Source of the DNA: Ancylobacter amanitiformis
GTDB taxonomy: Bacteria > Pseudomonadota > Alphaproteobacteria > Rhizobiales > Xanthobacteraceae
DNA length: 64,000 nucleotides
Assembly: GCF_030814815.1 (NCBI RefSeq)
Contig: NZ_JAUSVR010000003.1
Span: forward strand, 124,001 to 188,000
Direction: 5' to 3'
Under the pieces are notes generated by a model. The model had not been told where the DNA came from and did not search any database. It saw nothing but the letters and a program-made list of their open reading frames with translations. Within the stretch, counting starts at the first letter, position 1. Every line of letters starts with the position of its first letter. Both the position numbers and the translations under genes were made by a program. Positions 46,633 through 55,983 of the stretch are shown one piece after another.

Positions 46633-47883
46633 TCAGTGCGCGACGGCGGCGGCAGCCGCCTCGTCGATCAGGAATCCGTCGCGGAAGCGCTCCAGCGTGA
46701 AGGGCGCGTTGATCTTGTGCGGCTCGTCCCGGGCGATGGTGTGGGCGAACACGTTGCCCGAGCCCGGCGTCGCCTTGAAGCCGCCGGTGCCCCAGCCGCA
46801 ATTCACATAGAGGCCCGGCACCGGCGTCTTGGCGATGATGGGCGAGCGATCCGGCGTCACGTCGACGATGCCGCCCCAGTTGCGCAGCATGCGCAGGCGC
46901 CGGAACTGCGGCACCAGTTCGCAGATGGCGTCCAGCGTGTGGGTGGTGACGTGCAGCGCGCCGCGCTGGGAGTAGCTGGTATAGGCGTCGGTGCCGGCGC
47001 CGATCACCATCTCGCCCTTGTCGGATTGCGAGATATAGGCGTGGATGGTGTTGGACATGACGACGGTCGGAAAGGCCGGCTTCACCGGCTCCGATACCAG
47101 CGCCTGCAGCGGATAGCTCTCCAGCGGCATGCGGACCCCGGCCATCGCCATCACCACGCTGGTATGGCCGGCGGCGGAAACGCCCACCTTCTTCGCCCGG
47201 ATGAAGCCTTTCGATGTCTCCACGCCCTCGACCGCGCCGCCCGGCCCGCGGCGGATGCCGGTGACTTCGCAGTTCTGGATGATGTCGACGCCGCGCGAAT
47301 CCGCCGCCCGCGCAAAGCCCCACGCCACCGCGTCATGGCGCGCGGTGCCGCCGCGCCGCTGCAGCGCGCCGCCGATGATGGGATAGCGCATCGAGCGGAT
47401 GTTGAGCGGCGGGCAGAATTCCTTGACCTGCTCGGCGCTCAGCCACTCATTGTCCACGCCGTTGAGGCGGTTGGCGTGGACATGGCGCTTGAAGCTGATC
47501 TCGTCGTGATGATTGTGCGCCAGCATGAGCACGCCGCGCGCCGAATACATCACATTGTAGTTGAGGTCCGTTGAGAGGCCCTCCCACAGCTTCACCGCGT
47601 GCTCGTAGAGCGCGGCGCTCTCGTCGAACAGGTAGTTGGAGCGCACGATGGTGGTGTTGCGCCCGGTATTGCCGCCACCCAGCCAGCCGCGCTCGATGAC
47701 CGCGACGCGGGTGATGCCATGTTCCTTGGCGAGATAATAGGCGGCCGCCAGCCCATGCCCGCCCGCGCCGACGATGATCACGTCATATTCGGCCTTGGGT
47801 TCGGGATTGCGCCATTGCGGCTGCCAGCTCTTGTGGCCGCCAAGCGCGCGGCGGAACAGCTCGAAGCCGGAGAATTTCTGCAT
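46633..47883 (-). CDS. soxB: Sarcosine oxidase beta subunit SoxB
   Basis: This 416-residue flavoprotein has an N-terminal FAD motif [19 protein letters not shown] and [20 protein letters not shown], and a C-terminal [19 protein letters not shown]. It carries covalent FMN and FAD and is the catalytic subunit. ATG at 47883 follows GGAGGCTC. It starts the sox operon. The preceding region has AraC-like direct repeats. Confidence 0.96.
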   Translation of the reverse strand: MQKFSGFELFRRALGGHKSWQPQWRNPEPKAEYDVIIVGAGGHGLAAAYYLAKEHGITRVAVIERGWLGGGNTGRNTTIVRSNYLFDESAALYEHAVKLWEGLSTDLNYNVMYSARGVLMLAHNHHDEISFKRHVHANRLNGVDNEWLSAEQVKEFCPPLNIRSMRYPIIGGALQRRGGTARHDAVAWGFARAADSRGVDIIQNCEVTGIRRGPGGAVEGVETSKGFIRAKKVGVSAAGHTSVVMAMAGVRMPLESYPLQALVSEPVKPAFPTVVMSNTIHAYISQSDKGEMVIGAGTDAYTSYSQRGALHVTTHTLDAICELVPQFRRLRMLRNWGGIVDVTPDRSPIIAKTPVPGLYVNCGWGTGGFKATPGSGNVFAHTIARDEPHKINAPFTLERFRDGFLIDEAAAAAVAH

Positions 47884-48200
47884 GTTGAGCCTCCGACGGT
47901 GACGTCGTCGTCTGCGGGCTGACATCCCGCAGGACCATGATGGGACATGCTCGCGCGGACCGGGCGAGAGAGCGAGCATCGTTTCGGCGCGGGCGTTGAA
48001 TGAATGCGACATGCCTTGTCATTCGGCGACGTGTGGCGGGCGAAAGCCGCCGCTGACGTCGCGGCGCCCGGCGCGCGGTGCGTCATGCGACCGTCGGCGC
48101 CGGCGGACTATCACTGAAAGCTGATCGACCGCACCCGCCTCTCCTTACGGAAGTCATGATCCGTACTTACCTCGGAATGGCCAACAGATCGGGACGAGAC
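47884..48200. promoter_or_regulatory. soxB / DUF533 divergent control region
   Basis: There is no gene here. Two direct GCGACA/GCGACG copies at 48006-48011 and 48026-48031 (20 bases apart) resemble the pair upstream of gbcA. A TTGAATGA at 47996-48003 matches one half of the candidate BetI site. These suggest coordinated control with gbc and bet genes, which I infer only from the motifs. Confidence 0.4.
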
Positions 48201-49061
48201 ATGTTCAATAACGGTAATTTCGATGCCAAGCGGCTCCTCGACCAGTTCCTCGGAGCCCAGACGGGCACGCAGGGCGGTGTCCCCGCGCGGCAGGAGGGCG
48301 GCGCGACCGGGGGCTCCCCGCTGGGTGACCTGATCGGCGGGCTCACCGGAGGGCTGACGGGGGCGCAAGGCGGCGTGCAGGGCGGCGGGCAATCCGCTCC
48401 GGGCGCCGGCGGCGACCTGTTCGGCCGGGCCAAGGACTATCTCTCGGGCAATGCCGGGTCGCTCGCCACCGGCGCGGCGGCGGGCGGGCTGGTCTCGCTG
48501 GTGCTCGGCTCCAAGGGCGGGCGCAAGGTGGCGAAGAACGCCGTCGCGCTCGGCGGTCTCGCGCTCGTGGGCACGCTGGCCTACAAGGCCTACCAGAATT
48601 ACCAGCAGGGCCAGCAACCGCAGCAGGCGGCGACACCGCTGCCGCCCGATCCCGCCCTGCCGCCGGCGCAGTCGCCGTTTCATCCCGCGCAGGCCGGCAC
48701 GAATGGTCTGCCGGTGCTGCTGCTGCGCGCGATGATCGCCGCCGCGCTGGCGGATGGGCATGTCGACGACCGGGAGCGCCTCGCCATCGGCGCCAAGCTG
48801 AACGACGAGGGCGCCGCGCTCGACGAGGCCGAGCGCTTCCTCACCGCGGAACTGGCCAATCCGGCGAGTGTCGAGGAACTGGCGCGCGAGGCCGCGACGC
48901 CGGAACAGGCGGCGGAGGTCTATATCGCGGCCCTGCTCACCATCGACGCCGACACCATTTCCGAGCGCGCCTTCCTCGCGCGCCTGGCCAGCGCGCTGCG
49001 GTTGGACGCGCAGCTGGTGCCGCATCTGGACGCGGCGGCGCGCGCGGCCCGGCAGCCGTGA
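48201..49061 (+). CDS. DUF533 / TerB-like membrane protein
   Basis: This 286-residue protein has an N-terminal MFNNGNFDAKRLLDQFLG, a Gly-rich stretch (GGLTGGLTGAQGGVQGGG), a membrane-like hydrophobic segment (AVALGGLALVGTLAYKAY), and a C-terminal TerB-like domain rich in Asp/Glu (RAMIAAALADGHVDDRERLA). The family is DUF533; its function is unknown, and TerB relatives are linked to metal sensing. Start at 48201 follows GGGACGAG. Confidence 0.88.
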   Translation: MFNNGNFDAKRLLDQFLGAQTGTQGGVPARQEGGATGGSPLGDLIGGLTGGLTGAQGGVQGGGQSAPGAGGDLFGRAKDYLSGNAGSLATGAAAGGLVSLVLGSKGGRKVAKNAVALGGLALVGTLAYKAYQNYQQGQQPQQAATPLPPDPALPPAQSPFHPAQAGTNGLPVLLLRAMIAAALADGHVDDRERLAIGAKLNDEGAALDEAERFLTAELANPASVEELAREAATPEQAAEVYIAALLTIDADTISERAFLARLASALRLDAQLVPHLDAAARAARQP

Positions 49062-49233
49062 GAATGCGGCTGTAACGGCGCGCTCAGGATGTGAGGCGGG
49101 CGCGGGCGCGGCCGGCGCGGGGTTGACGCTCCCGCCGCGCTCCCCGCGAACGGCCCTCCCGCCGGGTGCCGCACGCGGGACGGCGTCAGCCGCAGGTGCA
49201 CGCTCCCCACGGCAACGTGGTTAATCGTTAGGG

Positions 49234-49248
49234 TTAATCGCTCCTTAA
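49234..49248 (+). promoter_or_regulatory. CtrA-like site upstream of the outer-membrane protein gene
   Basis: TTAA-TCGCTCC-TTAA matches the two halves of the CtrA consensus with the right 7-base spacer; another TTAA lies at 49221-49224. The site lies 68 bases before the gene at 49316. Binding is inferred. Confidence 0.45.
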
Positions 49249-49315
49249 ACAATCCCCGCGACATTGCCTCCATCGAAAGCCGTCGGCAGGTGCCGGCGCA
49301 TCGGGGGTGTCGCAT

Positions 49316-50059
49316 ATGCGTGGGCCGGCCATCATCTCGCGGTTGAGGGGCGTCATCGCCCTCTCCGCCGGCCTCGTGGCGGCGGGCCTCGCGATGAATG
49401 CCGTCATCGCCACGCCGGCCCATGCCGATGAGGTGGCGAGCGAATCGGCGGACGACGTGTTCGCTCACGACCTGCTGGCGAACGACCTGCTGGCGAACGC
49501 GCCGCAGATCGAGGAGGGGGCCGGCTGGTACCTGCGCGGTGATCTCGGCTATGTCGTCAACGAGACCCCGGACGGGCTGCGGTTCGGGTTCTTTCCGGCG
49601 GCTGCCGATATCGGCGACGCCTGGATGCTGGGCGTCGGCATCGGCGTGCGGCTAAACGACTGGTTGCGGGTCGACGTGACGGCGGATTACCGCACGCAGG
49701 CGGATCTGCGCGCCGCCGGCGGGGCGGGAGACCTCAGCGCCTTCACCACCCTCGCCAACACCTATGTCGATCTTGGCAGCTGGCACGGGCTGACCCCCTA
49801 TGTCGGAGCGGGCGTCGGCGCCGGCTATCTCTCGGTTTCCGACATCAGCTTTCCCGCCGGCGCGCTCAAGGGGCGTGACGGCTGGGGTCTTGCCTGGGCG
49901 CTGATGGCCGGCGTGTCGGTGGAACTCACGCCGACATGGGTGGTGGATGCGGGCTACCGCTACATCGCCATCGACAGCGCCGATATTGGCGGCGGCTGGA
50001 ACTCGCTCAACCAGAACGCGCACGAATTCCGGCTCGGCCTGCGCTTCCTGTTCGACTGA
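49316..50059 (+). CDS. Outer-membrane beta-barrel protein
   Basis: This 247-residue protein has a signal peptide (LSAGLVAAGLAMNAV; cleavage near AHAD), a short repeat (DLLAN x2, from a 15-base duplication near 49470-49500), and a C-terminal beta-barrel ending in an aromatic residue pattern HEFRLGLRFLFD. It resembles small porin-like OmpA/Omp25 proteins of rhizobia. The alternating strands (VDVTADYRTQADL; PTWVVDAGYRYIAI) support a barrel. The start at 49316 follows a GGGGG tract. Confidence 0.82.
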   Translation: MRGPAIISRLRGVIALSAGLVAAGLAMNAVIATPAHADEVASESADDVFAHDLLANDLLANAPQIEEGAGWYLRGDLGYVVNETPDGLRFGFFPAAADIGDAWMLGVGIGVRLNDWLRVDVTADYRTQADLRAAGGAGDLSAFTTLANTYVDLGSWHGLTPYVGAGVGAGYLSVSDISFPAGALKGRDGWGLAWALMAGVSVELTPTWVVDAGYRYIAIDSADIGGGWNSLNQNAHEFRLGLRFLFD

Positions 50060-50120
50060 GCGGCGACCTTTTGGCGCGGGGCGGCGCTCGGCTGCCGGGC
50101 CCCTTGCGCCGCCCGCCGGG

Positions 50121-50188
50121 CGGGAGTACATCCCGGATCGGGCCACCCCTCCCCACCGAGGGGCACCCATCTGGAAGGATGGTCATCC
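50121..50188 (+). promoter_or_regulatory. Structured serC leader with three hairpins
   Basis: Three short stems precede the serC ATG: CGGGA/TCCCG (50121-50135), CCCCTC/GAGGGG (50146-50163), and CCATC/GATGG (50167-50182), whose loop carries GGAAG of the ribosome site. Alphaproteobacteria are known to have a conserved serC RNA motif at this position, and this may be one; I did not compare it with the published model. Confidence 0.45.
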
Positions 50189-51364
50189 ATGACGAACAGC
50201 GCTCTGCCGGCGACGAAGCCGGCGAATCCCAATTTCTCGTCCGGCCCCTGCGCCAAGCGTCCCGGTTGGACGCTGGAAGGCCTGAGCGACGCACCGCTCG
50301 GCCGCTCGCACCGCGCCAAGGTGGGCAAGGCCAAGCTGAAGCTGGCCATCGATCTCACCCGCGAGATTCTCGACATTCCCGCCGATTATCGCATCGGCAT
50401 CGTCCCCGCCTCCGATACCGGGGCGGTGGAGATGGCGTTGTGGTCGCTGCTCGGCGCCCGCCCGGTCGACCTGCTGGCGTGGGAGAGCTTCGGCGAGGGC
50501 TGGGTGACGGATGTCGTCAAGCAGCTCAAGCTCAAGGACGCCCGCGTCCTCAAGGCGGGCTATGGCGAACTGCCCGACCTCGCCCAGGTGAATTTCGACC
50601 ATGACGTGGTCTTCACCTGGAACGGCACCACATCCGGCGTGCGCGTGCCGAACGCGGACTGGATTCCCGTGGATCGCACGGGTCTCACCCTCTGCGACGC
50701 CACCTCCGCCGCCTTCGCGCAGGACATGGACTGGGGCAAGCTCGACGTCGTCACCTTCTCCTGGCAGAAGGTACTGGGCGGCGAGGGCGGCCACGGCATG
50801 CTCATCCTCTCGCCGCGCGCGGTGGAGCGGCTGGAAAGCTACGTGCCGGCCTGGCCGCTGCCGAAGATCTTCCGCATGACCAAGGGCGGCAAGCTGGTCG
50901 AGGGCCTGTTCGAGGGCGAGACGATCAACACCCCGTCCATGCTCTGCGTGGAGGACTATGTCGACGCGCTGAACTGGGCGAAGGCGATCGGCGGCGGTGC
51001 CGGGCTGCGTGCGCGCTCGGATGCCAATTTCAAGGCGCTGGCCGATTATGTCGCCCGCACGCCGTGGATCGACTTCCTCGCGACCGATCCGGCGACGCGC
51101 TCCAACACTTCGGTCTGCCTCATCGTGAGCGATCCCGAGGTGAAGGCGCTGGCCCCCGACGCGCAGGCCGCCTTTGCCAAGGCGATCGCCGGCGCGCTGG
51201 AAAAGGCCAAGGTCGCGTATGATATCGGCGCCTATCGCGACGCACCGGCGGGCTTGCGCATCTGGGCGGGCGCCACGGTCGAGACGGCCGATATCGAGGC
51301 GCTGCTGCCCTGGCTCGACTGGGCCTTCGCGGATGCCAAGGCGGCCCTGCGCAAGGCCGCCTGA
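50189..51364 (+). CDS. serC: Phosphoserine aminotransferase SerC
   Basis: This 391-residue PLP enzyme converts 3-phosphohydroxypyruvate to phosphoserine. [13 protein letters not shown] at the start and [20 protein letters not shown], with the PLP Lys in SWQK, are typical of the alphaproteobacterial form. serA follows 222 bases downstream with its own start, so serine synthesis is encoded opposite to the sox/sda serine breakdown genes. Confidence 0.97.
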   Translation: MTNSALPATKPANPNFSSGPCAKRPGWTLEGLSDAPLGRSHRAKVGKAKLKLAIDLTREILDIPADYRIGIVPASDTGAVEMALWSLLGARPVDLLAWESFGEGWVTDVVKQLKLKDARVLKAGYGELPDLAQVNFDHDVVFTWNGTTSGVRVPNADWIPVDRTGLTLCDATSAAFAQDMDWGKLDVVTFSWQKVLGGEGGHGMLILSPRAVERLESYVPAWPLPKIFRMTKGGKLVEGLFEGETINTPSMLCVEDYVDALNWAKAIGGGAGLRARSDANFKALADYVARTPWIDFLATDPATRSNTSVCLIVSDPEVKALAPDAQAAFAKAIAGALEKAKVAYDIGAYRDAPAGLRIWAGATVETADIEALLPWLDWAFADAKAALRKAA

Positions 51365-51586
51365 CCGCGCCCCGCACGTGCCCCGCCGCTGACGCGAGGG
51401 GACGGCGAAGGGGCGTGAGGCTCCGCGTCGACGGCGAATTGGCTTTTCTCTCCCGGCCGCGTCTCGCCGTCGCGCCTTCAGGGCCTCTGCCCGACGAACG
51501 CTTCGTCGTCCTCTCCCGCCAGCGGCGGGCGGCGGCTCCCGCTCCTTACGGGTCGATTTTCCCTATTCTTGAACAGGATGAAGCCG

Positions 51587-53173
51587 ATGGCTCCCCGCGT
51601 TCTGATTTCCGACGCCCTTTCCCCCGCCGCCGTGCAGATCTTTCGAGATCGCGGCATCGAGGTCGATTTCCAGCCGGCCCTCGGCAAGGACAAGGACAAG
51701 CTGGCCGAGATCATCGGCAATTATGACGGTCTCGCCATCCGCTCGGCGACCAAGGTGACGCCGAAGATCCTTGAGAACGCCAAGCGTCTCAAGGTCGTCG
51801 GCCGCGCCGGCATCGGTGTCGACAATGTCGACATCCCGGCCGCCACCGCCAAGGGCGTGATCGTGATGAACACGCCGTTCGGCAATTCCATCACCACCGC
51901 CGAGCACGCCATCGCCATGATGTTCGCGCTGGCCCGCGAAATCCCCGCCGCCGATGCCTCCACCCAGGCCGGCAAGTGGGAGAAGAACCGCTTCATGGGG
52001 GTGGAACTCACCGCGAAGACGCTGGGCATCATCGGCTGCGGCAATATCGGCTCCATCGTCGCCGACCGCGCCATCGGCCTGAAGATGAAGGTCATCGCCT
52101 TCGACCCCTTCCTCAGCATCGAGCGCGCGCGCGACATCGGCGTGGAGAAGGTGGACCTCGACGATCTTCTGGCGCGTGCCGACATCATCACCCTGCACAC
52201 GCCGCTGACCGACAAGACCCGCAACGTGCTTTCCGCCGAGGCGCTCGCCCGGACGAAGAAGGGCGTGCGCATCATCAATTGCGCGCGCGGTGGCCTTGTC
52301 GACGAGGCGGCTCTGGCCGCGGCGCTCGATTCCGGACAGGTCGCGGGCGCCGCCTTCGACGTGTTCTCCACCGAACCGGCGACGGAGAACCCGCTTTTCG
52401 GCCATCCCAACGTGATCTGCACCCCGCATCTGGGCGCCTCCACCACCGAGGCGCAGGAAAACGTGGCGCTGCAGGTGGCCGAGCAGATGAGCGACTATCT
52501 GCTGCGCGGCGCCATCTCCAACGCGGTGAACTTCCCCTCCATCACCGCCGAGGAAGCGCCCCGGCTGAAGCCGTTCATCGAACTGGCCGAGAAACTCGGC
52601 TCGTTTGCCGGCCAGCTGACCGATAGCGACATCAAGACCGTGCGCATCACCTATCAGGGCGCGGTGGCGGAGCTGAAGATCAAGGCGCTCACCTCGGCGG
52701 CGGTGGCCGGCCTGCTGCGCCCGGCACTGGCGGATGTGAATGTCGTCTCGGCGCCGAGCGTGGCCAAGGAGCGCGGCATCGTGGTCGAGGAGACGACGCG
52801 AGAAGTGGCCGGCGATTATGAGAGCCTGGTGACGCTCACCGTGGTCTCCGACCGGCTGGAGCGCTCCATCTCCGGCACGGTGTTCGCCGATGGGCGCCCG
52901 CGCATCGTCGACATCAAGGGCATCAAGGTCGATGCCGAATTCGCCGCCTCCATGCTCTATGTCACCAATGAGGACCGGCCCGGCTTCGTCGGCCGCTTCG
53001 CCAGCCTGCTGGGCGATGCCGGAATCAACATCGCCACCTTCGCGCTCGGCCGTGACCGCCAGGGCGGCGATGCGATCGCGCTGGTCGAGGTGGATGGCGT
53101 GGTGCCGGCCGACCTGTTGGCCAAGGTACAGGCCATTCCCTCGGTGAAGCAGGCCAAGCCGCTGGTGTTCTGA
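51587..53173 (+). CDS. serA: D-3-phosphoglycerate dehydrogenase SerA
   Basis: This 528-residue enzyme takes 3-phosphoglycerate to phosphohydroxypyruvate. It has the Rossmann motif GIIGCGNIGSIVADRA, the catalytic His region NVICTPHLGASTTEAQ, and a long C-terminal ASB plus ACT domain (SMLYVTNEDRPGFVGRFASL) that binds serine for feedback. The ATG at 51587 (MAPRVLISDAL) fits rhizobial SerA; earlier starts at 51578 and 51569 are in frame. A perfect 19-bp terminator follows. Confidence 0.96.
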   Translation: MAPRVLISDALSPAAVQIFRDRGIEVDFQPALGKDKDKLAEIIGNYDGLAIRSATKVTPKILENAKRLKVVGRAGIGVDNVDIPAATAKGVIVMNTPFGNSITTAEHAIAMMFALAREIPAADASTQAGKWEKNRFMGVELTAKTLGIIGCGNIGSIVADRAIGLKMKVIAFDPFLSIERARDIGVEKVDLDDLLARADIITLHTPLTDKTRNVLSAEALARTKKGVRIINCARGGLVDEAALAAALDSGQVAGAAFDVFSTEPATENPLFGHPNVICTPHLGASTTEAQENVALQVAEQMSDYLLRGAISNAVNFPSITAEEAPRLKPFIELAEKLGSFAGQLTDSDIKTVRITYQGAVAELKIKALTSAAVAGLLRPALADVNVVSAPSVAKERGIVVEETTREVAGDYESLVTLTVVSDRLERSISGTVFADGRPRIVDIKGIKVDAEFAASMLYVTNEDRPGFVGRFASLLGDAGINIATFALGRDRQGGDAIALVEVDGVVPADLLAKVQAIPSVKQAKPLVF

Positions 53174-53206
53174 GGCTCCTTCCCCTCAAATCCGGGCGCG
53201 AATAAT

Positions 53207-53248
53207 TGAGAAAACCCGGCCACGCGCAGGCGTGGCCGGGTTTTCTCA
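53207..53248. terminator. Bidirectional terminator between serA and eda
   Basis: A perfect 19-bp stem (53207-53225 against 53230-53248) closes a GCAG loop. It carries AAAA on the left arm and TTTT on the right, so it ends transcripts from both convergent genes. Confidence 0.92.
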
Positions 53249-53286
53249 TTCAGGAGACATGCGTGTGCGGGTGCGCGCTTCAGCGT

Positions 53287-53934
53287 TCAGCCCGGAAAGG
53301 CCGCGCGGTGCAGCTTCGCGGCGGCCTTGGAGAGCGCGACGATCTGCTCCCAGTCGCCGAGCGCGATGGCCTCATTGGGGCAGACCCAGGAGCCGCCGAC
53401 CGCCAGGATGTTGGGCTGGGAGAGATATTTGCCGACATTGTCGGGGCCGATGCCCCCGGTCGGGCAGAAGCGCAGGTCCGGCAGCGGGCCGGCCAGCGAC
53501 TTGATGAGATTGGCGCCGCCCACCGATTCGGCCGGGAACAGCTTCAGCACGGGAAAGCCGAGCGCGGCCAGCGTCATCGCCTCGGTGGCGGTGGCGCAAC
53601 CGGGCATGACGGGCACCGGCGCTTCCGCCAGCGCCTCGGCCAGCGCGGCCGGGCAGCCGGGGCTGACCAGGAAGCGCGCGCCCGCGTCGATCGACTTCTG
53701 GATGAGGTCCGGCCGCGTCACCGTGCCGGCGCCGACAATGGCATCCGGCACTTCGGCGGCGATGGCGGCGATGGCTTCGAGCGCGGCGGGCGTGCGCAGC
53801 GTGACCTCGATCAGCGGCAGGCCGCCTTCCACCAGCGCGCGAGCGAGCTTCACGCCGGCGCTCACGCTCGGCACGGTGACGACGGGCACAACCGGGGCAC
53901 GGGCGAGGAGGAAGCTGGGATCGGGAAGCGACAT
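53287..53934 (-). CDS. eda: KDPG aldolase Eda
   Basis: This 215-residue class I aldolase splits 2-keto-3-deoxy-6-phosphogluconate to pyruvate and glyceraldehyde-3-phosphate. The Schiff-base Lys lies in FPVLKLFPAESVGG, the conserved Glu in GLPLIEVTLRTPAALE, and the phosphate loop in FCPTGGIGPDN. ATG at 53934 follows AAGGTGTCCG. It stands alone, without edd in the window. Confidence 0.94.
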   Translation of the reverse strand: MSLPDPSFLLARAPVVPVVTVPSVSAGVKLARALVEGGLPLIEVTLRTPAALEAIAAIAAEVPDAIVGAGTVTRPDLIQKSIDAGARFLVSPGCPAALAEALAEAPVPVMPGCATATEAMTLAALGFPVLKLFPAESVGGANLIKSLAGPLPDLRFCPTGGIGPDNVGKYLSQPNILAVGGSWVCPNEAIALGDWEQIVALSKAAAKLHRAAFPG

Positions 53935-54092
53935 CGGACACCTTCGGGCTGTTTGCGACATCAAGACCGGCCCGCCCGGGCTTGTCGAGGGGGCAGGGGG
54001 AGAATTATGCGGCGGTCGCGAGATAATGTTCCGCAGCGCGCCATCACGCATTAGCTTGGGACAATCAATTTCGCGCCTGCCGAGTAGATCAC

Positions 54093-55010
54093 ATGTTCAA
54101 GCTGGATTCCGCCTATCCCCGCGATCTCGTCGGCTATGGCCGCAATCCGCCGGACCCGAAATGGCCGGGCGGCGCGCGCATCGCGGTGCAGTTCGTGATC
54201 AATTACGAGGAGGGCGGGGAGAATTCGATCCTGCACGGCGACAAGGCGTCCGAGGCCTTCCTGTCCGAGATCGTCGGCGCCCAGCCCTGGCCGGGGCAGC
54301 GGCACATGAACATGGAATCGATCTACGAATATGGTTCGCGCGCCGGATTCTGGCGGCTCTGGCGTCTGTTCACCCGCCGCAACCTGCCCGTCACGGTCTA
54401 TGGCGTCGCCACCGCGCTGGCGCGCAACCCGGAAGCGGTGGCGGCGATGCGGGAGGCGGACTGGGAAATCGCCAGCCACGGCCTCAAGTGGATCGACTAT
54501 CGCGATCACTCCTATGAAGCGGAGAAGGCGGATTTCGAGGCGGCGCTGGCGCTGCATACGAGGATCGTCGGCGAGCGGCCGCTGGGCTGGTACACCGGGC
54601 GCACCTCGGTGAACTCGCGCCCCATCGTGATGGAGGAGGGGGGCTTCCTCTATGATTCCGACATCTATTCCGACGACCTGCCGTTCTGGGTGGAGGGGCC
54701 GCGCGGGCCGCATCTGTCCATTCCCTACACGCTCGACACCAACGACATGCGCTTTGCGATTCCCGCCGGTTTCAGCAATGGCGAGCCGTTCTTCGCCTAT
54801 CTGCGCGACAGTTTCGATGCGCTCTATGCAGAGGGTGCGGAAGCGCCCAAGATGCTCAACATCGGGCTGCATTGCCGGCTCGTGGGCCGGCCGGGCCGCA
54901 TTGTCGGGCTGGAGCGTTTCCTCGACCATATCGCCCGGCACGACCGGGTGTGGGTGACGCGCCGCATCGATATCGCCCGGCACTGGCACGAACATCACAA
55001 GCCGGAGTGA
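54093..55010 (+). CDS. puuE: Allantoinase PuuE (polysaccharide deacetylase fold)
   Basis: This 305-residue NodB-type hydrolase contains YPRDLVGYGRNPPDPKWPGG and RIAVQFVINYEEGGENSIL, WEIASHGLKWIDY with metal ligands, and a GWYTGRTSVNSR stretch. These are close to PuuE allantoinases, which act in urate/allantoin use. Only the adjoining MliC gene is close (4-base gap to a small gene), so no purine operon is present here. Confidence 0.9.
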   Translation: MFKLDSAYPRDLVGYGRNPPDPKWPGGARIAVQFVINYEEGGENSILHGDKASEAFLSEIVGAQPWPGQRHMNMESIYEYGSRAGFWRLWRLFTRRNLPVTVYGVATALARNPEAVAAMREADWEIASHGLKWIDYRDHSYEAEKADFEAALALHTRIVGERPLGWYTGRTSVNSRPIVMEEGGFLYDSDIYSDDLPFWVEGPRGPHLSIPYTLDTNDMRFAIPAGFSNGEPFFAYLRDSFDALYAEGAEAPKMLNIGLHCRLVGRPGRIVGLERFLDHIARHDRVWVTRRIDIARHWHEHHKPE

Positions 55011-55014
55011 ACCG

Positions 55015-55458
55015 ATGCCCGCCTTCGCCGATTCCGGCACCACCGCGCGCGCGGCGGCCTGTGTCGATCTTTCCGCTCTTCACCTTCCCGCCCGCGCGGT
55101 GGCACGGCTCGCCGTGCCCGTCCTCGTCGCGCTGCTCGCCGCGTCGGGGGGAGCGCGGGCGGCGGATCACATTGTCATTCCCCTGCCAAAGGGCTCCTCC
55201 GTCATCACCACCAAGGTCGGCTACACCTGCGACAAGGTGAAGAACGTCGCCGCGACCTATATCAACGCCCCGCCGACCGCGCTGGCGACCATCGCCTTCG
55301 ACGACGAATTCGTCGTCATGGCCAATGTGCTGGCCGGCTCCGGCGCCAAATATGCCGGTGACCGCTTTATCTGGTGGACCAAGGGCAACAGCGCCAGCCT
55401 CTACGACCTCACCAAGGGCGAGAACGCTCCGCCCGTCGCCACCTGCACGCAGGACTGA
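55015..55458 (+). CDS. MliC-family lysozyme-inhibitor-like protein
   Basis: This 147-residue exported protein has a hydrophobic leader (VARLAVPVLVALLAASGGARA) and a core with GYTCDKVKNVAATYIN and KYAGDRFIWWTKGNSA, the conserved MliC pattern, closed by CTQD, whose Cys may pair with the first. MliC proteins inhibit C-type lysozyme in the periplasm. The start could be an internal codon, since the leader is long. Confidence 0.83.
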   Translation: MPAFADSGTTARAAACVDLSALHLPARAVARLAVPVLVALLAASGGARAADHIVIPLPKGSSVITTKVGYTCDKVKNVAATYINAPPTALATIAFDDEFVVMANVLAGSGAKYAGDRFIWWTKGNSASLYDLTKGENAPPVATCTQD

Positions 55459-55491
55459 GGCCGTTCCACCCGCTGCCGCCGGTCGGAAGGG

Positions 55492-55950
55492 CTAATGTTC
55501 CGGCGGCGCCTTTCGGGCGGATCGATGGACGACGAGGTGCGGCAGGTGGCTTTGCAGCACATAGATCAGCAGAGCGGTCGACCAGCCGAACATCAGGATG
55601 CCGCTGGCGGCGGTGAGGGGGCCAAGCAGCCGCGTGCGGGTGTTCTGCAGTGTGTCGCCATAGCCGAGCGTCGTGTAGTTCACGAAGGCCGAGTAATAGG
55701 CATCGGCCGGGAATTCGACGAGTTCGCGATAGGCATAGACGAGCGACCACAGGCCCACTTCGATGAGATGGGCGGAGAGCAGGATGGTGTTGGCGGTGAG
55801 CAGCGCCAGCATCAGCCGCAGATGCGGCTGGTTCCACAGCCATTTCTGGAAGGGCATGACCAGCGCGACCAGCGCGAAGCTCGCGCCCAGGTGCACGAGC
55901 ATCGCCAGGATGTTCATCACTATGCCGACGATCAGCTCTTCGAGCATCAT
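55492..55950 (-). CDS. Two-helix potassium channel protein
   Basis: This 152-residue membrane protein has several hydrophobic segments and the filter motif NYTTLGYGDTLQNT, matching the T-x-G-Y-G-D selectivity filter of K+ channels. It has no sensing domain; regulation is unknown. It lies convergent with the MliC gene and divergent from a GNAT gene. Confidence 0.85.
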   Translation of the reverse strand: MMLEELIVGIVMNILAMLVHLGASFALVALVMPFQKWLWNQPHLRLMLALLTANTILLSAHLIEVGLWSLVYAYRELVEFPADAYYSAFVNYTTLGYGDTLQNTRTRLLGPLTAASGILMFGWSTALLIYVLQSHLPHLVVHRSARKAPPEH

Positions 55951-55983
55951 GCCCCTCAGGTCTTCGAATCAGCAGGTCGAGCC

